A DNA stretch of 64,000 nucleotides. It comes from Macquaria australasica. Its lineage: Eukaryota; Chordata; Actinopteri; Centrarchiformes; Percichthyidae. The translations under genes were made by a program, and so were the position numbers. The notes beneath the pieces are model-generated. The model had not been told where the DNA came from. It worked only from the letters and a program-made list of their open reading frames with translations, and did not search any database. Shown here piece after piece: positions 47,327 to 61,700 of the stretch. The stretch lies in contig SEMN01000026.1 in NCBI GenBank assembly GCA_005408345.1, positions 1,775,536 to 1,839,535 of the forward strand, in the 5' to 3' direction. The first letter of the stretch is position 1. Every line of letters starts with the position of its first letter.

Positions 47327-50300
47327 TGCTTGAGGCTACTGGGTACTTGAGCCGCTATAATGGTGTCTCGTATGAGAAAACATCTGTGAATTTCCTCAGT
47401 GATCTACAACAAAGTATAACTCAGAGCAGTCACTCAGAAGACCTTTGAAGTTGCTGTCTGACAGAAAGCTGCCATTGTTCGCAGCCCCCAACACACAGAA
47501 ACTCCAACTTTGGTCTCACTAATTTTCCCTGCAATGCGATACAACTCTTTTTTTTCTCTTTCTCTCTCTTTCTGTTCCGAGCCTATGAAGCTGGGGATAT
47601 CTGCATATTCAAGAGCAAAGAGCAAAGCCGTGGCAATGTGCAGGGTTGGCCTGGGGTCATGTAAGGCGGGACAGGTCATTTTACCTTCTCTCAGCCCACC
47701 CTGGATGCGTTAATCCAGCCCTAAAGAGGGAAACTCTCCCCCCACTATGACGATGTACAAGGTTACAACCTGCAATGCTCTCCAAGGAAATATTATAATG
47801 AAAAGATCTCATCATCAATCATCATATATAGTGTGATGCATGAAGAAAATTATTCTCAGATATTCAGATGTTGTCAGATTTTAAGAGCAGGTGGTTTAGG
47901 TTTTTATTATACTGACATTTCTAAATATTCTTTCACTCTAGTGACCACTTGGTGTTAGTGCTCCAGAGCACTTGAGCAAGGCTACGAGCTGCTACATGCT
48001 TCTACACAATGATGTAACTCTGGGAAATTTGAAATATTGTCACGTATGAATGCTTAAACTGTACACAACAACTTGTTGGTTCTTAGCTCCTTCAAAACAT
48101 GGAAGCAGGAGGAAATAACCCCAAGATAAGCAGGACTGCAAATATTTGCAAAATGCTATTTTTGATACTTTTAACATCAATTTGTTCAGGTTTGTAACCT
48201 TCTTTTAACATTACAACAAGCCTCCATGCTGTCCTATGCTAAAACATCTATATAAATGTGTTAATTTTAGTAAATATCTAAAGAAAACTGTTTAGAAGGG
48301 AAAAGTTACCTTTGAAGCAATGAAAACATAAGAGAGTGAAATAAACTGTTGGCAGAAATTGACCTTTATCTTAACACTATATGTAAAATACAGGAAAGAA
48401 GTGACTATATATATATATATATACTGTATGTGCCTATAAGATGTAACCCGTGTTTTTGTACAAGTATTGTGTTGCACATGTCAACCCACTCATTTAGCTT
48501 CAAAATATCAATAAAAATAAAGCAGGTGATCTTAAGGAACATGTAAAGAAAATACTGTAATTACACTCTGTAATGCGACAGTGGGGGGTCTCTGCGGACA
48601 ACTACACAAATAAGAGAAATCTACGAGCTGTTGGACAGATTTTAAAACACTTATACCGGACACTACTACTCTGACCTCAATCAAAAGGTCATTTGGTTGA
48701 ACACCAGGTGATACGTCCCTGCTCCTCCTGGCAGTGGCAAAATGACAAGCTTTCTGTTATGCATCCCAAACTGAAACAAGGCCGTGGTAATTCTCACACT
48801 GTTACTCGTCCAGCGTTTATTCAATGGCAGCTGGTCCCACCATCTGGGAAAGCAGCACCGGGGCAAAACAAAACAGGTTATACCTTTGGCCATGCCAAGT
48901 CTGCTAGTGCCCCACTCCGTCTACAAACTGAGAGAGGCTAATCACAATTTCACGCTCTGATTTGTCAAATCCCACTCCAGCACCGGAGGCACCAAGAAAA
49001 CTTTTAAGTCAATAAATTTCATGGCGTACAGGATAACAGCTTTTCCATACTGTTTCTATTGTTCTGTGTAAGGCTTTTGTAGCTTTATCCCTCTTTACAT
49101 GGGGAAGCAACTGAATGGTTATACCTTTCTTTTGCAAATGAAAAGGAAGCAGTAATTTTGATCAAAACATTTGGTCACCACCAAGATTAGCAGCCGGGAA
49201 CAAACTCTTATCTCCTCATGCATGCATTTTATCTTCATGCAAATGTTAACAACAAAACAGTGCATAGAGCGCCCTCAACAAACTGCAGGTGTGAGGAAGC
49301 TGAAACAAAAGCCACTGTAACCCTAATGGCATCTCTTGTCATTAAGAGACCTTTGATGTATGTACTCAACAGACTCTTTTATCTCCTCCTTCCTCTATGC
49401 CTCTTACTCTCTCTCTCTGTCTCTACCGGCTCAACCAGTTTCTTTATTAATGCCGTCTTTGGGGAATGTTCTTTTGCTCAGAGCCCTCAACTCACATCTG
49501 GCTGATGCTCATGTATGTCGCTTTCTTTGGCACCAATCATTAGCCTCACAATGCTAAGTTTTGTAGCTATTTCAGGTGTCTGCTCGCCCCCTGTCCTTGA
49601 AGTTGGTGGGAACAAGACCAGGCATTACTTCTTTACTTATAAAACTGTGGTATGCAATCAAAATATAGTGTGATATATTCTACTGTGGTGGAAAACTCAC
49701 ATCTGGATACCAAAAGCACGTATACTGCATTAAAACAGTATTTGAAAAGACTGCACATGAAATACTGGTATTCAAACTCTCACTTTGAACTCAAAGGATA
49801 TAGAAACAGGACAATGTTGGCCTAATCGTGTTCTCTCTTTGAAGTGAGACATCACTATTAGGTGAAAAGGTAAGTATGCCTCTTTAGAAAATAAAAGCTT
49901 TTCATCATTTGTTAAGGCTGCAGCTCGAGCGATTTTCATAAAGGTGGTTTGAAACTTTGGATAACAGTGTTTGGGGCTGCGTTGGACGGAGCTTTAATGA
50001 AAGTGCTGCGCATGAAGCAAATAGCTAAAATGGCAAGAATAACACCAGCAGTAACGTTAGCCACATTAAAGGAGTACTCTCTTGCGCGCCAGATGTTGTC
50101 AGATTTAATGAGGAAAAACAAGAGGGAGCTGGATTTATGAAGACGTATTAAAGAAAACACAGGTGTCAGGCCTCAAACACTGACTTGACACTGCGTCTGT
50201 CCCGCAGCGTCCTGCCTGCAGACCCGTAAGACGACCGGGAGTCCAAGCAAACACAGGAGCTTCAGATCATTAGGTCAGAACATCTCTCATGAGAGTGACG

Positions 50301-50519
50301 ACAGTATTTCATAACATTTGCCTTTTGCAACACATAATCAGCTAACCAAGGCAATTACGTACACACCTCCGCTCACCTCCTCTCATATGCTAAAGCAGGC
50401 AATCAGCCAGGGAGTTAATTTGGCAGAGAAAAAACAGGGGAAGAAACACCCACTCTGGAACCATTTGTCACCACAGTCCAACCTTGTTATTCAAACTAGC
50501 GAGCCTATTTGAAATTCCT

Positions 50520-50760
50520 CTCCGTGGTAAAAACAGGGCCAAAATAATCAAGGGAGCATGATCACACTTAATTGATTCAGTGTACTTTTAAGATGCACTA
50601 CAGGGTGCTGGGGTGACCTATTTCAGACTGCTCTTCAGAGAAGCCAACTATCCCAGCAAGGGAGTAATGCACAACGAGGATTTTAATTATTGCAGGATCT
50701 GTGGCTACGACCGGAGGTGAAATGCCTCTGAACTAACTGTGACACCACATTATAACACTG
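50520..50760. promoter_or_regulatory. Candidate conserved non-coding element
   Basis: Complex, non-repetitive sequence with homeodomain-type words (CACTTAATTGATTCAG near 50565, GATTTTAATTATTGC near 50679) and no open frame. Composition-based guess. Confidence 0.3.
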
Positions 50761-51050
50761 CCAGTGGTCTGGGGTATTGCTCTTTGAGTTAAATATGACA
50801 ATAAATCGAAAATAGTAGGACTTTATTAATGATGCAGCTTATTTATGTGAGCTAATTGTGAGCTGATTTCTACTTTGTCTTTTTGTAGAAATAGTTGTCC
50901 ACAGATAATTGGAACCAAATCTTAAACAACAACAGGATTTCTTGATGTGACAAAATGACATAAACACACTTTTTAGATATCTATTGCTTTCAAATCTCAT
51001 TAAATAAGGGCTTCTTTTGTGTGTTACATCTTTTCATAGTCTTGTAGATG

Positions 51051-51556
51051 CAGTGTTGAAATGTAACTAAGTACATTTACTGTGCTTAAGTGCACATTTT
51101 GGGCACTTTACTTGAGTATTTCCATTTTACGCTACAAAATAGTTCTACTTCACTACAGTTCAGAGGGAAAAATTGTACTTTTTACTTCACTACATTTATT
51201 TAACAGCTGTAGTTACTTGTTCCTTTGCAGACACCTAAACCTATGATGAGTTTATAAAATACAATGGATTGTTATAGATAAAACAATCCAACAGTATATA
51301 AATTAAAATTAGCTCCACCTCTCCTAAGTGCTACATAAAATGCTGTTTACACATTAATACATCAGTAATAATAATCCAGTAATGAGTAGATAATAATGTC
51401 ACAATGACAGGAGCCATTTTGTGTATGAAAATCTGAACTTTAAGTACATTTTACTGCTAGTACTTACTGCTAACACTTTTACTTAAGTATCATTGTAACC
51501 TGAATGCGAGACTTTTCCTTTAAAACATTTTGTATTAACCATACTACCACTACAAA
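51051..51556. repeat. MITE-like repeat family A
   Basis: Starts CAGTGTTGAAATGTAACTAA and contains CACTACATTTATTTAACAGC, as in the other copies. Confidence 0.65.
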
Positions 51557-52411
51557 CATTGTGGTTGTTCATACAACAAACAGCATAGTTCTGGTTGGAA
51601 AATGACAGGGGTAAAACCACAGTGTTGTAAAGTGACACAACCGGAAGACTTGAAACCATGTATCATGTTAAATTTCACTTGTATTGTGTTTTAACTACAT
51701 AAAATCTTAGGAGGAGGCATCTGAAGAAATGCCTTACCACATATAACCAGTGATGTTTAGATAATGAGTCAGTCCTCAGTGTTTCAACCTAAGTCTGACC
51801 CTCACAGTACTCAGCAGTGGGGTTTAATGAACACTTTGGGCCTCTTTAAACCCACCAGGGTTCCAGTGAACCTGAACCTAAGTGAAGCCGGTCTCGCTAT
51901 CTAGGCAGAGCTCTAATGTTTTCCCCGCTGAGTATAAGGAGGATGAGATCCTCAGTCATACCACCCTACTCTTCCTATTAAGATCAAAATCTCCTCTCAG
52001 GCCCTCGGGTGTCAACAAAGGGAGATGCAGTAAATGATATGCAAATTGAAAAGAAAAAAAAAAGCTCTACAAATCAACTCGCCAGCCCTGCATTTCCGAC
52101 ACTTCACATCTTAAAAGAAAATTCCTGTATTTAGGGTGAAACTCAAAGTGAGATCTAGCTCTGCCTGTGTGAGGCTATGTGTGGTGATTCCAGCACTCAG
52201 ACAGCACAAAGCCCCTCTAACTACAGGCAGCTCGCTGTGGGAGAACTCGTAGAGAGAGGTTTGGGTTTCAGAGGGATTTGTTTCTGGATCCGTCTTAGAC
52301 AATAGACATAATGCTCAGAAATAGGTAGATGTTTCCAAGTCAGGTTAACACCACTGAGTTTAGGAACACGCTGCCTGCGAGATGAGGGGCTCCTTAGAGT
52401 AAATGTGGAGC

Positions 52412-52746
52412 AATGCTGAAACGATCATAGATCAGTCAATTGACAGAAAATAATCAATGATCATTGTAATTTTAAGAAACTAACCGTTATTGTTGACATT
52501 TATTGAGATAAAACACCAAACATCAGCTGGGTAAAACTTTAAAAATCCAAGGATTTGTTCGCTTTTCTTCAGTTTATATCATTATAAAATGAATATTATG
52601 GAATTTTGATTGTCAAATGCGCGGTCAAAAGAAACTTTTTCTTTTGTCTCAGGCATTTCTCGTTATTTTTAATAGTTCAAAGACTTCAATCTATAAAATA
52701 ATTAGCAGATACATGGATAAAAAGAATAAACGTTTATTGCAGCCCT
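52412..52746. repeat. Dispersed teleost repeat, family B
   Basis: Begins near GCTGAAACGATCATAG and ends CGTTTATTGCAGCCCTG, with AAAATAATCAATGATC inside. Same family as 8988-9316. Confidence 0.6.
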
Positions 52747-52911
52747 GATATAGAGCTTAAACATCTGACACAACAACATTAAAACTACGAATAGATGCTC
52801 AGCATTTTAGTGCTTCATTGTGACTTTGCAAAATGTTTCTTATTAATGAAGCCTTCCCGCCCAGAGCACCACATGATGATGTGTTCTTTGTGTTACGTGT
52901 ACTGTCATTAA

Positions 52912-52921
52912 TTTATTTATT
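52912..52921 (-). terminator. Candidate myo3b poly(A) signals
   Basis: Two overlapping AATAAA words on the minus strand, 460-470 bases past the myo3b stop. Confidence 0.4.
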
Positions 52922-53363
52922 GATGCGACATCTGTACCATTTCACAGCAGTTTAAAAGCTGAAAAATAATTTCTTATTTTGTGCAGAATTGAAGACCCTG
53001 AAGCAGCAAATCAAGTACAGGACTAGAAAAAAGTTAGATAACATACACCAGGAAGATGTCTGGAGCCCCTCGTCTTGCAAAATTTAACACAACCCTAACT
53101 ATAATCAACCATTATGGCTATAAAATGTGGTGGCTTACTACACAGAAAATAGAACAATGCTTATAGAAAACACTTTCCGACCACTTTGGATCAACAGCTG
53201 AGGGCATCGCCTGTACAGGTCGCTTATTCTGCACTGCTGCTACTTGCTCCACATGCCACAGCACATCCAACACTGAGGATGTTCTTTGGAGTGTCTGTCT
53301 ACATGTCTGGTGCGTCTGTCTTACCGGTTGACATGGTTGTAAGGCTCAGCGCTGACTGACGAG

Positions 53364-53375
53364 AGAGAGAGAGAG
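53364..53375. repeat. Short GA run
   Basis: GAGAGAGAGAGA just downstream of the myo3b stop, in the 3' UTR. Confidence 0.7.
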
Positions 53376-53380
53376 GCCCG

Positions 53381-53489
53381 CTAGAAAGGGTGGGAGGGGG
53401 GAGCGGTCGCGTACTCTTCCTCAGGGATCGACTCCACAGTTGACAGTAATTTGTAGTACTCATCTTCTCCATCCAGCACTTTGATTTGA
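53381..53489 (-). CDS. myo3b: myo3b last coding exon
   Basis: Starts in phase 2 (T completes Gly), encodes QIKVLDGEDEYYKLLSTVES through PSHPF, with stop TAG at 53381-53383. The acceptor is CCCATCACAG. Confidence 0.88.
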
Positions 53490-56400
53490 CTGTGATGGGA
53501 AAGAAGACGAGAAAGTGGTGAGAAGTAACTGGGATACAGAGCAGCCTTTATGAGACATTTAGAATAAAAACAATATTTGCAGATACAGCGATGAGGCGCA
53601 TGCGTTTTCTTAAGCATACTGATCTGAACCAGGATGTAATTTATAGTACAAATACAAGTCAGACCTTCAACAATTAAAATTAGCATGCTGACAAAGCCTT
53701 AATATGTAACCCCCTCTCTAATGACACAGAGCAACTGCTAATAAAAAACCTGTTATTTTCGGCTCTCCATTTACATTAAAAGAAAACAACTCCATTTCTG
53801 GATTCTCCTATCCCACAAAGGGCCTGCTCTGTTTAGAGTTGCTGTAAGTAGGAAAGCAGTTATTTACCCAAGTTTTCTCGGCTTCCTCTTGCTCCCCTGG
53901 TAATCCAGAGTTCTCTGAGGAAAGGGCCAAGAGCACACAGTCAAAAGATGAGCAGAGAGTCATTAATTTTTAATTCAAAGTGATTTTGTGTTGAATGCGA
54001 GCAGATGCTGATAATATCAGAAGTCACAGCATAATTTTTTCTGATCAAAGGGCTCAAGTGAGTCTGATGAAGCATGCATCTTGCTCAGCTTTGATAAACC
54101 ACATCAATTATTCACCGTGAAGGCAGACATCCTGACATGAAAGCAACAGATAAAGAGCATAAGCACATGTTCAAGACAAGAGGCAGAGAAGCGTGGGGGT
54201 GGGGCTCCAGGGTCTGGCACAGGTAGGTTTAATTGTATTATCATGTGGAACCAAAGTCAGACAAAGGCCTTTATCGGCACTTTGAACTCACATTTAGTTG
54301 GTTGTAGTACAGGCTGTCTTCAGGGCTGTTGAGCAGCTTGGGCTGCTGGCCCCGCCGGCGAGGAGTTCTCTGCTGCAGCTTCATCACTGGACCTGCAACA
54401 GAGGAAAAATGAGGGCAGTGATCCAACCAAGCAAAACAACAACAAGCAACCAACATGATCCTGATGGCGATGACAGCAGCAGTAAACAGATTTTGCCCTC
54501 GACTTTTTTTTAAATCTGCACCCTCGTGTGACAAAGTGGCAGAAACATTTTAAATGTATTTTGGTTTAGGTTCAAGATTACGTAATTTCATCGATGAGCT
54601 GACTCAATAACAGCTTAACATTACACAAATCCACACATATTAACCACATCTAGTCATATCTCTCCTCACAGGTGCACAGCAGACTTCAGCTCAATTAGCT
54701 AAGTAGCTACAATGGAAGAGGCAGAGGTGAGACTGTGGCGTGTGGTACTGGATACACTTCTGACTATTTGAGCATTTTCACTTTCCTGTGACCAAAACCC
54801 ACAAAAAGAGATGAAAGTAATTCTTGACTGTGTTTACGCTGAGGCTCAGGTCAGATCTTGCCATTCTGTCACACTAGAAACAAATGAAAACTAACGTAGT
54901 GTCTGTTACAATGTACGCATGACAGCTGCGACCATCTCGACAAATGATGTACCACCCACTGAGATGAGTAAGTGGAAAGTTGCTACAATCATTTGCAAAC
55001 AGTTATGCTAAGCTAAGCTAAGCGGCTGCTGGGTGTCGGTTCATATTTAGCGTACAGATAAGCGAGTGCCATCAATCTCCTCATCTAACTCTCAGAAAGA
55101 AAGCAAACAAGCGTATTTCTCAAAATGTCGTACTAGTCCTTTAAAAAGGAGTTCACCTAAATCAAAAATGATATTTTAAAACATTAAAAAAATGATGCCC
55201 CTGGTGGTGATTAGCCACGCAGATAGTTTTGGTTTTAATTGAGGTGTATAAGATGTCTGTGTCTGAGATTTTTGCTGCCACGCCAGTACAATGGAAGTGT
55301 GCAGTATAGGATTTGTGGTGATTTGGATGAATTGACTCTTTAAAGTGAAGTGCCAACCACTAGTTGGCTTATAAAAAGTACATTTCCACCATGCACACTT
55401 GGACAAGGACCTGGTAAAAACACTGACTCAGCTGAACTACAGGACTCTAGATGTAGACGTTCACCCTCCAACTGAAACCAATGAAACAAATGTGAGCCGT
55501 GGCTAATCTGTTAAACAGAGGAAGAAGTCATTTACACATTCAGATTCCCGCCCATTGAATGACTTCTTCTCAACTCTCTGCTGCTGCCTGTCTTCCAGCA
55601 GATGACCGAATCTTTGGCAGCGTAAAGTTGTTTTCCCTGATTGTTCAAAACAGTGTACTGACGAATGAATTATTCATTGCACCACAGAAAGTGAAATGTT
55701 ATTGACGACTATACTGAAGATGACGAGCTATGTGATAACCTGATTATTCAAACACAAGACAATTATGGAGGCTTATTACATTCTTCAAGAGCACACTCAG
55801 GGTTTCAAAATTTGTAGGTTACAAAAGTGTGTTTTAAAGCCGGCACACCTTTACAAGGAAGCATCTATATTTAATGTCAGATAATGTTTCATCTTCTTTG
55901 CCTACGTTTCGTGTGAGACAGGACATTTCTTCATCATCTCTTGCTACCTCGGCTTCTGTACCTTGACTAAAGCTGCATTTGCTTTTTCCATCTTAACACT
56001 ACTTTGTACTCACTTTGAACAGACCTCATCACATCTCAATCCTATACATCAAAGAGCAAGCCCCCCCTCTTCATCCCCCCATCTTTCCTCGGCTTTCTTG
56101 ATGTTATTCAAACCAGCACAGGTTTACTAAAGTCACACTTTGTAAATGCCCAGAAAGTTCCTGTCAGTTCTGAGATATTAGCTAACTTTTACCGTGAATC
56201 TTATCTGTCCGTGTCCGAGAGGTGCTAACCGTCCACCGTGTGAATCCTTGTCACCCCTGAGTATTTGAGGATATTTGGATGGATCTCATGTACTGAGGAA
56301 AATAGCTGTGAAAATAAAACCCAGCTGTGTGTATTTCTTCCAAACAAGTATCTTGGTTTGGTTGCATCAAAAGTGCTTAGGTTTATATATTACATTCAGA

Positions 56401-58734
56401 TAAATTGTACAATGTTGCTGCTTAGCTTTGTGAAACCTGAAACAGCTACTGTATCTACATGACGTGTTGTGGTGAAAATAAAACAAACCAGCACAAATAA
56501 AATGTTTACACCTTGCATTTTAGTTGAACAATGTCTGTATGTAGGACATTGTTCTGCTAATGATGCAGAAATGGATTTCATAAGCAAATGTTTTATTCCC
56601 CTGAAATTGCATCAAAGCACTCAATCACAAATAATGAATCCTAACGTCCTTGAATGAAGTTTCAAAATTGAATCACATTGTACTGTGCATAGTCTGTTTG
56701 TGTTTTCAACAAACATATGCTTTGTTTATCTTAAAAAAAATATAAAAAGTGAAGCACTGACTCTTTACTGCATTTAGTGCAGGCATGACAGTATCCGAGT
56801 CCCTGTTTGCTTCAGACCTTCCACTGTAGCTAAAAGACAAGATCTGTTGTCTTGCTTGCTGTCTTAATCCTAACTAATAGTGTCTTAAAAACTGTAGCAA
56901 GTGAAAGTTAAACCTGACGACTGTCACCGGTAAATTTACTCTGCTGCAGCTAATTCATGTGAGTTGGCCAAACAGCAAAAAATAAGTCTTGGCTGTTGCC
57001 AGATTAATACACTCTCTGCAAGTTGGTGTCTGCACACTTTAGTTAAAAATGGTTTTGTGAAAGAAGAAACACCACCCGTGTCATTTCTGGCCAAGCTAGC
57101 AGCATCACTGTAGGGATAGTGATGTCTGTCGATCGGTCCACCATTATGGTCCAGACTGAAATATCTCAACAACTATTGGATGGATTCCCATGAAATTTCG
57201 TACACACGTTCATGTTACCCTCAGGATGAATCCTAATGACTTTGGTGATCCTCTGACTTTTCATCTACCGCCATCATCAGGTCAAACTTTTAATTTGTTC
57301 AATACTTTGGTTTATGATCAAATATCTGCAAAACGAGAAACACTCCCATCAGCTGTGCTTTGTGTTTAGCAAATATTAACATGCTAACACTAAACTAAGA
57401 TGGTGAACATGGCAAACATTATACCTGCTACACATCAGCATGTTAGCATCGTCATTGTGAGCATGTTAGCATGCTGATGATAGCTTTTAGCTCAAAGCAA
57501 AGATGTGCCCAAGTACAGCCTCACAGAGCTGCTAGAATGACTGTAGACTCTTAAGACTTGTTTTTAAGGAAAGTTTACTTAGAAATTAACTTTTCTCTGA
57601 CTGACTGGAGGCAAAAGAAAAACAAAACCCAAAAGAACTCCATTTCTATTAATGTAGACGCAAGATTGTGGTTGGTACAATCATATTTTGTTTAATACTA
57701 TGTAGACGACAAATACAAGCCTGTAGTTAAGGTTATAAAAATAACTGCATTTTAAATCACAATTGCAATATTGGTTGAGAAAATCTCAATTAAATGTTTT
57801 CTTCAAATCGCTCAGCTGCTGGATATCTACCGCTGCAGATCTGGAGCCCAAAACACGACACACGGGGGTTCAGCATCACTATCCATCCTGACCTGCAGCG
57901 ATTAGAGCGTGTAGCAGATCAGAGGATGGGTCAGGCCTCCCATCTCTGTGCCTCTGTTTGGGAAATCACTGCCATTTGATCCAGGCCAGCCCCAGAGGAA
58001 TGCTGCTCCTGCAGATATATTACAGGCAAGTACGCTGCCAAACTGGCTTCTGGCATGGAAACGCAACTTGGACATGGGCAGGCAGAGCTGGGAAGGGGTC
58101 AGGCAGTGGCTCACACTGGGGGTTTGCTAAATGATCGTGGGTAATGTCTGCTGTTTGGGGTGGGGAGGAATAATGGTCGACTGGGAATACAGAGGCAGCG
58201 CGGTTCATACAATATTGATTTCTCCGTATCAAAAGAAAGCCAAGCAGAGTTTGCTCTTCATGGTGAGAGACTTACATATTGTACATGTTTGCTTCTTGAG
58301 ATAAAAAGGGCTGGAATTCTTTTTGAGATAGGTATTTCTTTCATTTTCAAAGAGCAGCAGATGACTCGTATTACATCTCTAAATACCACTTTGAAATCCC
58401 CTGAAAATCAGAATGCTTCTCAGAAACAACATAAAAGAGCTGCTAAAAGGGATTTTTAGTGGAATAAATTAGAGATGTATCGATTTACTCGCCAAATCAC
58501 GTGCTGCAATCACCTGACTTCTCCCAGACCACAGAGAACCACTTGGGCTTTGTTTATTCAGATGGAGGGAGCAGAGGCACCAAAAGGCATGGATTATAAG
58601 GAAAAATCATCAGCAGGGGCCTTTGATGTCTAAATGAGGCATGTGCAACCCAGACCCCTCTCTTTACCTCACAACCGCCTCTTCACACACACACGCACAA
58701 GTACATAAATCCAGACACATGCATACAAACCTGT

Positions 58735-58781
<47 letters not shown>

Positions 58782-61700
58782 TGCATGTGTGCACACTAAC
58801 ACACACATTATTCCTCAGCTGCAAACAAAGACCCCAAACAGATATCTGAAGTTGAAGAGGATTTCCAGAACTTTTCAGGGCTCCTGAGATTTATTACCGC
58901 TCTCGTCATTTGGACATAATACTTAAATAGCAACTCATGTGCTTTAAATTATAAGACAAACTGGTCAAGTCCTGCAGATAATACAGAAAAGGAGTAGTTC
59001 CTGCATCTGTTTTCACTAATGCAAGCAGAGGATGTTGTTACTTGCAACCAATTTTTCACACTGAAATCAATCATTTCCCCTGACAGCAGATTTGGAACTT
59101 TGACTCCTAAAGAAATGTTTGCGTGGAGGAAAAATCTCTGAACTTTGTGGAAGTCAATCATTTGTCAGAGACATAATATATGTAATTTATAACTGTGACC
59201 TGGCAGGATGAGTAAAAAGTAAGCAGTGAGGAGGGAGACATGAATGACAAGGAAACCAGGCCAAAAATAGATTAAATATGCAAATGAATGACATTAAGCT
59301 TTTTCTCTCCTGATCGGTGGGGTGCCTAGAAATTTTATTAGATAAAATATGGTTTATTTAACTACATAAAACTGTATTTTTTCAACAACAATAAACTAAT
59401 AAGGTTTTGTGTTTGGAAAAACTTTGTTAAACTACACCAAATGAGTCAATCCACATGTGCAATATTACAGAGAACTTGGAGTATCATTTTCCACCTTGAT
59501 TTTACGTCTGAGGAGATTATTCTGTTGGAATTGTGATGATGAGTAGTTTGGAAGTACATCCTGTTAACTACTCCCACTGACATTAAGAGGATTACGTAGG
59601 TAGCGTCAGACAGAGGCAACTCCTTCCGTTAAGTTGAGTCTTTCCTATCCCTTCCAAATCTCTGCTGCCGCTATGTCGAGCCTGTAATTTGCCTAAAACT
59701 GAAGGCATCCGGTTGAGACGCTGCGATATGTGGAGACAGACAGATCTATCAAAAGGTCGAGAGACAGCGAGAGGGTGGGAGCGTATTTGTCTAGGGAACA
59801 TGGAGAGGGTGGATCATTTGTCTGGCAGATGCATGTTGATATGGTGATGCCGCTGCTGCTGCTTTGAAGGTGGTGGTGGTGGTGGGTTGTGGAGCAGCAC
59901 CTGGTGGCTGCAAACCTTGTGGGAGGACATGTGGGAAGACGTTTAAGAGCTGAGGGAGGGAGTGAAATGAGAGGAAAGTGAGATGTACTGGTGAATGTGG
60001 GTTTGACCTCAGTGTGGGTAAAACAGCATCCATATTTCCAAAGAGCTCTCCCAGCTGCAGCAATAAACCGCAGAGAGAGCTCTGGGCGACAAACAAAATC
60101 AATTCTTATTGACTATACCATGTTATACACTGAGGGGACATAACTATAACCAATAAGTCAACATGAACTTCGAGTATTCTTCGGCACCCTTTTCATTTTT
60201 CTCCTTTCTCATCCCTTCAAACGACCAGGTTAACTATCTTGCAAGGCGCAGAGGTAATTGGTCTCTCTGTTGTGCCTCCACTTTATCACTGTCTCTCTCT
60301 CTTGACATGTATGTTTACCACAACTATAATCTTCAAAAAGCCTGTTAACATAAGTAGCTCAGCTTTCATAAACCATAAAGTCAGCTCTGACTGATCCTCA
60401 GCACCATCCTGTTTACCACGCCGAGGAGCATAAGCAGCACTCTGATCATATCTACTGCTTGCTAGCAAAAGGCTTTCTTTCTGCACACGCCTCTGTGACT
60501 CATTTTCAAACATGTTGTATTAATATTCAGGCTCGGGAGACAGGTGACGAAGAGGTGGCATCGTCTTGAGTATGCAGCTTACATGACTACACTGTGTATG
60601 TGTAACTTTTTCACTGACAAAACACGGGAAATCAAAGGTTGGTGCTGCTGAAGACATCTGAGAGTGCCTGGAGTACTAAGTGCTTTAATGCTCTCTTCCA
60701 ACCATAAAATGCGACACTGCGGGTATATGGCTAAAGAGTGAGAATAGCTGCCTAGCCTGGTGTAGGATATACAGTTAAACAGACATCTATCCAAATCATC
60801 TCGCTCCCTGGTCGGCTGTGTTTCGCACATGAAAGAAAAACTGGGCTGAGCATGTCAACTTGCAACACTAGCCTTTGTTAAATCACTTAGAAAAGACCCA
60901 ACGTCCGTCAAACATATTGAGAGGATCCAGGTCATGCCCCGGTGTTTTGGCATTAATGGGAGCAGGGTGTAAGAGTGTGCGCGAGTGTCTGGAGGGGTGG
61001 GGTAATTCGATTTCCATGGCTAATTTTCTGTTTTTCTCCACTGGTGTCCTGAAACACTCCAGGTTGAGCTCCAGGTCGAGAGAACCGCTGCGATCACCAG
61101 AGGCGACAGCAGGATGAGACACAGGAAGGAGCCTGGTCTCCAAACATCTGGCAGGGCAAGGCTTCCATGACTCGCTCAACCTCGGGATGAAAAAAAAAAA
61201 CAAGACCCTCAGATCTGCAGGGATCAAAGTGTGCCCTGGGTGCCTGAGCCACCGTGGCCTCCCCTCATCATATTCAAATGGGGTTTCCTGAAAGAAGTCG
61301 GAGCCACAAGCAGACCTTGGAACACAAACGAGGCAGGAAAAGGGGCGACGCTGAATACCTGAAAATCTGTGTGCTCTCCTCACAAAATAAGTAAAGCGTT
61401 AGTAAAGCCCATGGCGGAAGAGGCATTTAAATAGAATATTACTGAACTGTCAGATATGAAATGTTATTCATGTGCCGGAGGCTAATTTAGTCAGTATTGA
61501 GGCCCTTCAATTTACCTAATAACAAATATAAGTCTGAGAGTGTTTGACTTGCTGCAATAAATGATGCCAATGGGATTAACTAGAAACGTTGCAGGTTGCA
61601 CTAGATTAGTGGTTGCCAACCTGGGGGTCCCCAAGATAACTGATCACTGCAAAAATCTCCTTCTTACCAAGTAATTGTTGCTTGTAACTTGAGTTCTTAA

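Larger units (their letters stand above)
43150..52910. other. sp5-myo3b intergenic region
   Basis: No supportable gene. It contains an inverted pair of family E repeats (44430-45370), GT and GA simple repeats, a family A copy (51051-51556), a family B copy (52412-52746), and non-repetitive blocks at about 47330-47710, 48640-48960 and 50520-50760 that could be regulatory. Confidence 0.55.

Noticed and set aside
57794..58130. Overlapping plus- and minus-strand open frames as a small gene
   Set aside because: Frames are open on both strands without family similarity or good splice sites. The segment lies in a myo3b intron next to a repeat.
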